A DNA stretch of 14,191 bases from Chitinophagaceae bacterium (lineage in GTDB: Bacteria > Bacteroidota > Bacteroidia > Chitinophagales > Chitinophagaceae): positions 979-15,169 of the forward strand of contig DPFD01000046.1 of NCBI GenBank assembly GCA_003534175.1, read 5' to 3'. Below the pieces are notes generated by a model, which worked only from the letters and a program-made list of their open reading frames with translations, did not search any database and had not been told where the DNA came from. This document shows positions 1 through 7,491 of the stretch, piece by piece (within the stretch, counting starts at the first letter, position 1; each line of letters starts with the position of its first letter). The translations under genes and the position numbers were made by a program.

Positions 1-1
1 A

Positions 2-1303
2 GAGAACCGAATCCGCCAGAAAGAGCAAAGCCTGAATCAGAAAGAAGGCAATCTCGAAAAGCAACTTAAAGAAAACAATCAGATCAAGGAAAACCTCAAC
101 CGTCAGATTGAGGTAGTGAACATCAAACGCACTGAACTGGAGAAACACCAGGAAGAGCACATCCGCCGCCTGGAAAAAGTGGCCGGGTTGTCAGCCGATG
201 ATGCCAAAGCGCAGCTGATTGAAAGTTTGCGTCAGGAAGCACAGTCGAAAGCACTGGCCCTGCAACAGGAAATCATTGAAGAAGCCAAAGGCAAAGCCAA
301 TAAAGAGGCCCGCAAAATCATTATCCAAACCATTCAGCGTACCGCTGCCGAACAGGCTATTGAAAATGCCATCACGGTATTTAACCTGGAGAGTGATGAA
401 ATTAAAGGATCCATCATTGGCCGTGAAGGCCGTAACATCCGCGCCATTGAAGCGGCAACCGGTGTGGATCTGATAGTGGATGATACTCCGGAAGCCATTA
501 TTCTTTCATCCTTCGATCCGTTGCGCAGGGAAATAGCCCGCTTGTCGTTACAGCGCCTCGTGAGTGATGGCCGTATCCACCCCGCCCGTATTGAAGAGGT
601 GGTGGAGAAAACCCGTCGCCAGTTGGAAGACCAGGTAATGGACATTGGTGAAAGAACAGTGATTGAACTGGGGATCCATGGCTTACACAAAGAACTGATC
701 CGTATGGTGGGTAGGATGCGCTTCCGTTCTTCGTACGGACAAAACCTTCTGATGCACAGTAGGGAAACCGCCAATCTGTGCAGCATCATGGCCTCTGAAC
801 TGGGCATGAATCCTAAACTGGCCAAACGCGCCGGATTACTGCACGACATAGGTAAAGTGCCGGATGAAGAAACCGAACTGAGCCATGCCTTGCTGGGTGC
901 CAAACTGGCCGAGAAATATGGTGAAAACCCTGCCGTAGTGAATGCCATCGGTGCTCACCACGATGAAATGGAAATGCAATATGTAATTTCTCCGATCATT
1001 CAGGCGTGTGATGCCATCAGTGGTGCACGCCCGGGCGCACGCAGGGAAATCATGCAGCAATACATGCAGCGCATTAAAGACCTTGAAAATCTTGCCCTCG
1101 CCTATTCAGGTGTAGAAAAAGCCTACGCTATTCAGGCCGGCAGGGAGTTAAGGGTGATTGTGGAAGCCGATAAGGTAACCGATAACGACAGTGATAAACT
1201 GAGTTTTGAAATTGCGCAGAAAATTCAAACTGAAATGACCTTCCCGGGACAGATTAAAGTAACGGTTATCCGTGAAAAACGCGCCGTGAACATTGCCCGC
1301 TAA
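2..1303 (+). CDS. rny: Ribonuclease Y, 3' part (5' end beyond window)
   Basis: RNase Y is a membrane-anchored endoribonuclease that starts mRNA decay. The frame is open from position 2 with no stop, so the GTG at 116 is an internal valine and not the start. The visible product is 433 residues against about 520 for the family, so roughly 85 N-terminal residues, including the membrane anchor, lie outside. Seen in order: a charged coiled-coil stretch rich in Glu, Lys and Gln (to about visible residue 110), a KH RNA-binding domain with the GREGRN loop encoded at 419-436, and an HD phosphohydrolase domain whose metal-binding HD pair (LLHDIGK) is encoded at 842-847, followed by a GAHHDE motif. The C-terminus ([14 protein letters not shown]) matches the usual family ending. 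Base composition is more GC-balanced than in the restriction genes that follow. The gene ends in its own terminator, so it is transcriptionally separate from them. Confidence 0.96.
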   Translation, partial: ENRIRQKEQSLNQKEGNLEKQLKENNQIKENLNRQIEVVNIKRTELEKHQEEHIRRLEKVAGLSADDAKAQLIESLRQEAQSKALALQQEIIEEAKGKANKEARKIIIQTIQRTAAEQAIENAITVFNLESDEIKGSIIGREGRNIRAIEAATGVDLIVDDTPEAIILSSFDPLRREIARLSLQRLVSDGRIHPARIEEVVEKTRRQLEDQVMDIGERTVIELGIHGLHKELIRMVGRMRFRSSYGQNLLMHSRETANLCSIMASELGMNPKLAKRAGLLHDIGKVPDEETELSHALLGAKLAEKYGENPAVVNAIGAHHDEMEMQYVISPIIQACDAISGARPGARREIMQQYMQRIKDLENLALAYSGVEKAYAIQAGRELRVIVEADKVTDNDSDKLSFEIAQKIQTEMTFPGQIKVTVIREKRAVNIAR

Positions 1304-1325
1304 ACATAACTGAAACGCATAAACG

Positions 1326-1354
1326 CCGGCACCTTCAACAGTGCCGGTTTTTTT
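1326..1354 (+). terminator. Rho-independent terminator of rny
   Basis: A 7-bp perfect GC-rich stem (CCGGCAC at 1326-1332 pairs with GTGCCGG at 1341-1347) with an 8-base loop is followed at once by seven T residues (1348-1354). It starts 22 bases after the rny stop codon, the classic layout for an intrinsic terminator. It separates rny from the restriction operon. Confidence 0.9.
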
Positions 1355-1465
1355 ATTATTTTATTTGCAATTCAATCACATACTAATAATTAGATCGGTG
1401 AATGGATATTTAAAATACTGGAGGCTGCTTCTCATATTTATTTAGCAGTAAATGAATGATTAGAG

Positions 1466-1500
1466 TTTTTGATGATATGACATTTAAAATTGTAACTTAG
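1466..1500 (+). promoter_or_regulatory. Candidate Bacteroidota-type promoter for the hsd operon
   Basis: TTTTTG at 1466-1471 resembles the -33 element TTTG. After a 21-base spacer, TAACTTAG at 1493-1500 matches the -7 element TAnnTTTG at all but one fixed position (A for T). Both the motif form and the spacing fit the promoter described for Bacteroides and Flavobacterium. Transcription would start near 1506-1508, leaving a leader of only about 20 bases before the hsdM ATG at 1526. The surrounding DNA is strongly AT-rich, so a chance match is possible. No other regulatory motif is evident in the 219-base gap between rny and hsdM. Confidence 0.45.
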
Positions 1501-1525
1501 ATTTTATAAAATTAAATTAAGGTTG

Positions 1526-3313
1526 ATGAGCTTAAATACACAATCACTGCAACCCGTTATTAACTTCCTTTGGACAGTTGCGGATGATGTTTTAGTAAAC
1601 AACTACCAGAAAGGTAAATACAAAGATGTAATCCTGCCAATGGTGGTTATTCGCAGACTGGACTTGCTTTTAGAACCCACCAAAGAACAAGTTTTAAAGA
1701 CATTCACCGAATACAAAGCCAAACTCCAAAACTTGGACAGCTTGCTGACTAACAGCAAACACGGTTCAGGGCTGGCGTTTTACAATACTTCAAAGTTTAC
1801 ATTAAAAAAACTGCTTGACGATCCCAAAAACCTGAGAAGCAATTTTGAAAATTACCTGAACGGGTTTTCAGAGAATGTCCAGGACATCATCAAGCAATTC
1901 AAATTCAGAAATGAAATTGAAACTTTGGACGAAGCAGACATTCTGTTTTCATTGATTGAAAAATTCTGTTCTCCAAAAGTGGAATTGCATCCCGACAAGT
2001 TGCCACCATTGGCAATGGGTTATGTGTATGAAGATTTGGTAAGACGTTTTAATGAAGAAAACAACGAGGAAGCGGGAGAGCACTTTACGCCAAGGGAAAT
2101 CATTGACTTGATGACGCACCTTGTGTTTTTGCCGGTTAAAGACAAAATCAAGCAAGGAACTTATTTGATTTATGACCCATGTGTGGGTAGCGGTGGTATG
2201 CTTACGATTGCCAAAAACTTTTTGCTCAATCCTGATGGATTGGTTAAAAGCAAGGCAACGGTGCATTTATACGGACAAGAAAGCACGCCTTTCATTTATG
2301 CAACTTGCAAAAGCGATATGCTGATAAAAGGCGAAGACCCCGACAAAATTGCTTATGGCAGCACTTTGAGTGCTTATGGTTTTGAAAAGGATTTGAAGTT
2401 TGACTTCATGCTTACCAATCCGCCTTATGGTAAAACCTGGGCACCTGATAAAAAAGCGTTGGGAGTTGGACCCAAAGGAGCCATCATTGACAAACGCTTT
2501 ATGCTGAAAGGTAGCTACAAAGAAGAAGCCGTTACCAGCCGTGTGAATGACGGACAGTTGATGTTCGTATTGCACATGATTAGCAAAATGAAAGAAACCG
2601 AATTGGGAAGCCGTATTGCTTCTGTCCATAATGGTTCGGCTTTGTTTACTGGTGATGCCGGACAAGGAGAAAGTGAAATACGCAAATACATCATTGAAAA
2701 AGATTATCTGGAAGCCATCATTGCCTTGCCTAATGATATGTTTTATAACACTGGCATTCCTACTTACATTTTCCTAATTACTAATAGAAAGAGCCAACAG
2801 CGAAAAGGGAAAGTGCAATTGATAAACGCAACTTCTGAAAAATTTTACAGCAAAATGCGGAAGCCCTTAGGGAAAAAGCGTGTAGAGTTTTTGCCTGAAC
2901 ATGTAGCTATGATTGAAAAGACCTTTCTGAATTTTGAAGATAACGAATACAGCAAAATATTTGACAACGCTGACTTTGGCTATGCTCAAATTACCGTTAA
3001 CCGACCTTTGAAAGATGAAAAAGGAAAAATTGTAACCGACAGTAAAGGCAAACCAAAGCCCGACCCAAAACTAAAAGACACCGAAAACATTCCGTTGAAA
3101 GAAGACATTCAAGAATTCTTTGAACGGGAAGTATTGCCCTTTGCTCCTGATGCTTGGTGGGATAACAAAGACACTAAAATTGGCTATGAAATAAACTTTG
3201 CGAAATACTTTTACAAATATCAACCGCCAAGGACTCTTAAAGAAATTACTGCTGATATATTAAAGATTGAAGATGAAACTGAAAATCTTTTAAAGGAAAT
3301 AATTGAAGCATGA
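1526..3313 (+). CDS. hsdM: Type I restriction-modification system, N6-adenine methyltransferase subunit HsdM
   Basis: This is the modification subunit: with HsdS it transfers a methyl group from S-adenosylmethionine to adenine N6 in the target sequence, protecting host DNA. The product is 595 residues, within the normal size range. An N-terminal helical HsdM_N-type region (about 8-145) leads into the methyltransferase core. That core has HFTPRE at 186-191, the SAM-binding motif I DPCVGSGGM at 217-225 and the catalytic motif IV NPPYG at 298-302, all intact. The C-terminal tail (about 480-595) is lysine-rich with helical stretches typical of HsdS contact. I chose the ATG at 1526; an in-frame TTG lies one codon upstream at 1523 but is the weaker choice. 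The stop overlaps the start of hsdS by four bases (ATGA, 3310-3313), pointing to translational coupling. First gene of a four-gene operon. Confidence 0.96.
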   Translation: MSLNTQSLQPVINFLWTVADDVLVNNYQKGKYKDVILPMVVIRRLDLLLEPTKEQVLKTFTEYKAKLQNLDSLLTNSKHGSGLAFYNTSKFTLKKLLDDPKNLRSNFENYLNGFSENVQDIIKQFKFRNEIETLDEADILFSLIEKFCSPKVELHPDKLPPLAMGYVYEDLVRRFNEENNEEAGEHFTPREIIDLMTHLVFLPVKDKIKQGTYLIYDPCVGSGGMLTIAKNFLLNPDGLVKSKATVHLYGQESTPFIYATCKSDMLIKGEDPDKIAYGSTLSAYGFEKDLKFDFMLTNPPYGKTWAPDKKALGVGPKGAIIDKRFMLKGSYKEEAVTSRVNDGQLMFVLHMISKMKETELGSRIASVHNGSALFTGDAGQGESEIRKYIIEKDYLEAIIALPNDMFYNTGIPTYIFLITNRKSQQRKGKVQLINATSEKFYSKMRKPLGKKRVEFLPEHVAMIEKTFLNFEDNEYSKIFDNADFGYAQITVNRPLKDEKGKIVTDSKGKPKPDPKLKDTENIPLKEDIQEFFEREVLPFAPDAWWDNKDTKIGYEINFAKYFYKYQPPRTLKEITADILKIEDETENLLKEIIEA

Positions 3314-4578
3314 TAACCACGAAGATTAAATATAAAGCCACAGGCTTAAAGTGGATTTCGGAAATTCCCGAGCATTGGGAATTAAAGCGACTTGGTGGTC
3401 TATTTGACGAGAGGAATGAAACTGTTTCAGAAAATGACTTTAACCCACTTTCGGTAACTATGCAAGGAATTGTGCCACAACTTGAGTCTGCTGCAAAAAC
3501 AATGCATGTAGATAACAGAAAAAAGGTTTGTATTGGCGATTTTGCAATTAACAGTAGAAGCGATAGACGAGGTTCAGGAGGTTTATCAGCATTGGAAGGT
3601 TCTGTTTCAATAGTAAATACAGTGCTTAAACCAAGTGCATATTATTTACCTGAATACACACACTTTTTGCTTACTAACAAACTTTTTCAAGATGAATATT
3701 ATGCAAAAGGTAAAGGAATAGTTGCGGATATGTGGTCGACAAGGTTTTCGGAAATGAAAACTATCTTTTTACCTGTGCCGCCCAAAGCCGAGCAAGATGA
3801 AATTGTGCAATACATCAAAGCACAAGAAGAAAAGATAAACCTGTTTATACAAAAGAAGCAACGGTTTATTGAGTTGTTGAAGGAGCAGAGGCAAACCATT
3901 ATCACTAATGCGATTACAAAAGGTGTTGACGATAATACTAAAACAAAAAACTCACGAGTTGAATGGCTGGGAAACGTCCCGGAACATTGGAAAATAGTTA
4001 GATTAAAGTTTCTAGGTGAATCATTTATTGGCTTGACATATAGCCCGATTGATTTAGTTGATAAAGATGAGGGCACTTTTGTCTTGCGTTCATCTAACAT
4101 ACAAAATGGAAAATTTACTACTGATGATAATGTTTATGTAAACAAAGAAATCCCAGAAAAACTAATTCTGAAAAAAGGTGACATTTTGTTGTGCTCAAGG
4201 AATGGAAGTGCAGAACTTATAGGTAAAAACATTTTAATTGATGAAGAAAGCGAGGGCAACTGGTTTGGGGCTTTTATGACTGTTTTTAGAAGTGATTTAA
4301 ATTACTACTTGTATTACTTCTTTAATTCAAATGTTTTTAAGTCGCAAACAGCTTTGTTTGCGACTTCAACAATTAACCAATTAACGAATGGAATTCTAAG
4401 CAACTTAACCATTGCTTTTCCTGAAAATATTGATGAACAAAAAAGAATTATTGAACATATAAAAACCGAAACCGCAACCATAGACACTGCCATAGCCAAA
4501 GCCGATAGAGAAATTGAACTCATTCGGGAATACAAAGAAGCTATGATAGCTGAGGCAGTGATGGGGAAAAGAAAATAA
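3310..4578 (+). CDS. hsdS: Type I restriction-modification system, DNA specificity subunit HsdS
   Basis: HsdS reads the bipartite DNA target for both the methyltransferase and the nuclease. The product is 422 residues and shows the usual two-fold internal repeat. Each half opens with a related segment: KWISEIPEHWELKRL at 14-28 and EWLGNVPEHWKIVRL at 218-232. Each half continues with a target recognition domain (about 30-155 and 235-370) and closes with a helical spacer (PPKAEQDEI... at 157-205 and DEQKRIIEHI... at 374-418). The two recognition domains are clearly different in sequence, so the two half-sites should differ. The start overlaps the hsdM stop. No second or partial hsdS, inverted repeat or long homopolymer tract is visible here, so nothing suggests switching of specificity by inversion or slippage. 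Two intact halves imply a full-length, functional subunit. Confidence 0.94.
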   Translation: MITTKIKYKATGLKWISEIPEHWELKRLGGLFDERNETVSENDFNPLSVTMQGIVPQLESAAKTMHVDNRKKVCIGDFAINSRSDRRGSGGLSALEGSVSIVNTVLKPSAYYLPEYTHFLLTNKLFQDEYYAKGKGIVADMWSTRFSEMKTIFLPVPPKAEQDEIVQYIKAQEEKINLFIQKKQRFIELLKEQRQTIITNAITKGVDDNTKTKNSRVEWLGNVPEHWKIVRLKFLGESFIGLTYSPIDLVDKDEGTFVLRSSNIQNGKFTTDDNVYVNKEIPEKLILKKGDILLCSRNGSAELIGKNILIDEESEGNWFGAFMTVFRSDLNYYLYYFFNSNVFKSQTALFATSTINQLTNGILSNLTIAFPENIDEQKRIIEHIKTETATIDTAIAKADREIELIREYKEAMIAEAVMGKRK

Positions 4579-4587
4579 AATGATGAA

Positions 4588-7491
4588 ATGAAATACTACT
4601 TTAAAAAATTTGCTAAACAGAAAATACAGAGTGAATCAGACGGGTTTGTTTGGTTGCTCTATTTTGTTTATTGCAGTTTGATTGATGTAGATTTAAATGG
4701 CGGTGAAATTTGGGAAAATCTAAAACGAAGGATTAAAGAATTTAACTTAGACAAAAGAACTCCTATACGTGTAAAAAATGTTTCAGCATTTCTTCTTAGA
4801 AATTTAGGGTCTGATGCAAGCGCTACCTTTAATTACCAAGTTTCAAAAATCAAAACACTTCAAGTTAAAGATTTTAGAGGCTTTGGTTCTCAATTCAATG
4901 GTGACGACAAGGGCGTTTGCATTGAATTTAATTCGAATAATACAATATTTTACGGCCCAAATGGAAGCGGAAAATCTTCTTTGTGTGATGCGTTAGAATT
5001 TAAACTCACAGGTCAGGTGAGAGAATCAGCAAGACGAAATCGTAGAGTAAGTGAATATGTAAAACGCATAGGTTCTACTTCAAACCCTAGTCTGTCAATT
5101 TCATTTGTCAACCCCGCAATTGATGGTGAAAAACTAACAGAAGATGAGAAAAAATATTATTCACAAGCTTTCATAGAAAAAAACAGGATTCAAGAATTTA
5201 GTTTATTTGGCTCAAAGGATACTGGGATAAAGAAAGAAGAGGTTCTTTCGATACTCATTGGAATGGATGACTTATCCAATCTAGTAAAATCATTTGTCCA
5301 ACCAACATCATTTAAAACAAACTTATTGTCATTCAAACGTAGTGATATAGCTAATAGAATAGCTTCATTAAATGCAGCAAATGTTAGTAATACAACTCTG
5401 AAAAAGGAGCATGAAGATTCAATCAGAATCGAGAAAGCCAAAGCCGATAAACTTTTATTAAAAACAGATGCAACTATTTCAGATTTAGAAGCAGAGTTAG
5501 TAAAAATTGACGAGGCGATTAAGGCAACCAATGCTGATACACTTTCGCTTTCTACTACTGCCATCCAATTCCATTCAAAGCAAGATTTTGAAACAGCCAT
5601 ACAAATACTCGAAGGTAATTTGCAAAGGTTTGATGAATTAACTTCAGCACTTAATGATGCAAAGACCAATGTAAGTTTTTCAAATCTATATACAGCAATC
5701 CTTGAGTTACAATCTACTGTAACCGATGTATGCCCTTCATGTGATACACCTCTTGAAAACACAACAAAAAATCCATTTTCAAAGGCAAACGAAGAGCTGG
5801 TTAAACTTCAAGGTATAAAAGAACTTGAAGCAGAGTTTAATGCACATAAAACACTTGTTGAGCAAAACCTCAAATCATTAGAGCACTTACACAATCAACT
5901 TAATTTCAATACAACCAAAATAACGGCACTTACTGGACTTATTGCAAGCGGCACTGCTTTGCACACGGCATCACCTGAATATTCCTTGACTAATAGACCA
6001 CAGATAGATACAACTGTTGCTTCAATAAAATCCCAATTAGCAACTATATCGAGTTACTTTACTGAGGTAGCTACATTACATGAAAGACAATCTCAAAAAC
6101 AAATTGCCATTAATGCGAACAATGCGAAAGTTTCAGCATTAAATGATAGAAAAAGGTCAATTGAGTCAATAAAAACCAACTGGGAAAATACACAAACAAA
6201 GTTAGATGCGGTTAATCTTGCATTGGGCACTTACACAACTGATTTGAGTAATCTATATAATGAAAAAAATATTGAAGATAATTACAATTCTTTTATTGAA
6301 CTACTAATCACTTCGTATTCAAATTTCTATACTCAACTTCAAGAATTCAAGGACAAAGAATTTCAAACTCGTTTCGGGAAACTTGAAAGTGAGATTGCTG
6401 GATTTTATACACAAATAAATAAACATGATGCAGAACATGAAATTGTAGAATCTTTCAAAATAGACAACTCCAATTCTGACTATAAAATAGAATTCAAAGT
6501 CAAGGGTTCATCATTAACTGAGGATGCTTCTATTAAGCTTAGCGAAGGACATTTGAGGTCCTTGGGTTTGTCAATTTTATTGGCGAATGCCAAAATAAAT
6601 TCCTTACCATTTATAATTTTTGATGATGTGGTAAACGCAATAGATTCAGACCATCGTGCGAATATTATTGAAATGATGGTAAATGATACTTATTTAAATT
6701 CGGTTCAACAGATAGTTTCAACTCATGACAGATTGTATTGGGAAAGATTCAGTTTAGAAAATCAAAGGGGCAATTTCAGTAGCTATATTTTGAAATGCAC
6801 AAAGCAAGGAGTTGTTCATTATCACTACAATTTAAGTTTCCGAGATAAAATCCAAAATGCACTTAACCATTTTGACATACGCCAGGCTTTGCTTTACAGT
6901 AGGATTTGGTTTGAAACAATAGCAAAGCAGTATTGCATGGAAAATAATATCGAACTTTCTGGCACATTAAAGAAAAGTGAATTTCATGTTTCAATAGAGC
7001 CCTCATTAGGAGCAATTTATAGAGAGCTATTCAATAAACTTGGGGATAACGAAAATCTTAAGGTTTTACATAAAGACGAGATTAATTACAAAGGAATAAA
7101 CCAAGAACACCATTCATTTGACGAGTATAACTTCAACTTCATTCATTCAAGAACAAGTAATGAAGTTCAAAAAATATTTGATGCGGTATCAGGTTTAGAT
7201 GATGATATTCAATTTTTAAAAAGTCATCAACTACTATTGGCTGAATTGTTGAAATCGCAAAAACACAGTGTTGAAAAACTCAAAACACTAAATACAAGGA
7301 TGCCTATTGAAATTCAAAACGGAATCATCAATAGGCACAATGAAATATTAAACCAATTATCTGAATTCCCAGCAAGAATGCAGAATTTAAGAATAGATGC
7401 AGCACTGATAAAATCAACACAAGAAAAAATTTCCAAAGTATTTCTTGGCGGTTTGTTATCTGCATTAATGAAATCAAAAGGTATCGCTTAA
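4588..7491 (+). CDS. Rad50/SMC-like zinc-hook ATPase embedded in the type I restriction operon; candidate RloC-like effector
   Basis: The protein has 967 residues. Seen in order: an N-terminal extension of about 85 residues with no motif I recognise; the start of an ATPase head (DFRGFG at 95-100, Walker A GPNGSGKSS at 123-131); a coiled-coil arm (about 270-375); a CPSC motif at 382-385 that looks like a zinc hook; a returning arm (to about 600); the ABC signature LSEGH at 651-655; Walker B FIIFDD at 675-680; a D-loop NAID at 683-686; and an H-loop STHD at 711-714. About 250 more residues follow with no clear assignment. The position between hsdS and hsdR, the hook and the split ABC head recall RloC, a tRNA anticodon nuclease linked to type I systems. 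The C-terminal region holds R772, E776 and H800, which could be read as a PrrC/RloC-like Arg-Glu-His triad, but this is inference only. It could equally be an uncharacterised defence ATPase. The ATG at 4588 is 9 bases after hsdS; two nearer ATGs (4580, 4583) hit a stop at once. The ATPase assignment is firm; the effector role is not. Confidence 0.8.
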   Translation: MKYYFKKFAKQKIQSESDGFVWLLYFVYCSLIDVDLNGGEIWENLKRRIKEFNLDKRTPIRVKNVSAFLLRNLGSDASATFNYQVSKIKTLQVKDFRGFGSQFNGDDKGVCIEFNSNNTIFYGPNGSGKSSLCDALEFKLTGQVRESARRNRRVSEYVKRIGSTSNPSLSISFVNPAIDGEKLTEDEKKYYSQAFIEKNRIQEFSLFGSKDTGIKKEEVLSILIGMDDLSNLVKSFVQPTSFKTNLLSFKRSDIANRIASLNAANVSNTTLKKEHEDSIRIEKAKADKLLLKTDATISDLEAELVKIDEAIKATNADTLSLSTTAIQFHSKQDFETAIQILEGNLQRFDELTSALNDAKTNVSFSNLYTAILELQSTVTDVCPSCDTPLENTTKNPFSKANEELVKLQGIKELEAEFNAHKTLVEQNLKSLEHLHNQLNFNTTKITALTGLIASGTALHTASPEYSLTNRPQIDTTVASIKSQLATISSYFTEVATLHERQSQKQIAINANNAKVSALNDRKRSIESIKTNWENTQTKLDAVNLALGTYTTDLSNLYNEKNIEDNYNSFIELLITSYSNFYTQLQEFKDKEFQTRFGKLESEIAGFYTQINKHDAEHEIVESFKIDNSNSDYKIEFKVKGSSLTEDASIKLSEGHLRSLGLSILLANAKINSLPFIIFDDVVNAIDSDHRANIIEMMVNDTYLNSVQQIVSTHDRLYWERFSLENQRGNFSSYILKCTKQGVVHYHYNLSFRDKIQNALNHFDIRQALLYSRIWFETIAKQYCMENNIELSGTLKKSEFHVSIEPSLGAIYRELFNKLGDNENLKVLHKDEINYKGINQEHHSFDEYNFNFIHSRTSNEVQKIFDAVSGLDDDIQFLKSHQLLLAELLKSQKHSVEKLKTLNTRMPIEIQNGIINRHNEILNQLSEFPARMQNLRIDAALIKSTQEKISKVFLGGLLSALMKSKGIA

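Noticed and set aside
334..948. A 204-codon open frame on the minus strand.
   Set aside because: It lies wholly opposite rny, whose KH and HD domains are certain. The translation has no recognisable domain and looks like a shadow frame.
1304..1525. Search for a small RNA, tRNA or controller gene in the gap between rny and hsdM.
   Set aside because: Only the terminator and a promoter-like pair were found. There is no cloverleaf and no supported short gene.
4580..4591. Tiny overlapping ATG codons with immediate stop just before the ATPase start.
   Set aside because: The frames end after two or three codons. A regulatory role is imaginable but there is nothing to support it.
5190..5762. A 190-codon open frame on the minus strand within the ATPase gene.
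   Set aside because: It is opposite the coiled-coil coding part of the ATPase and is rich in Ser and Val from reverse reading. No domain seen.
4588..7491. Naming the embedded ATPase prrC or rloC outright.
   Set aside because: The hook and location fit RloC, but the nuclease triad cannot be assigned with confidence and the N-terminal extension is unusual, so no gene symbol is given.
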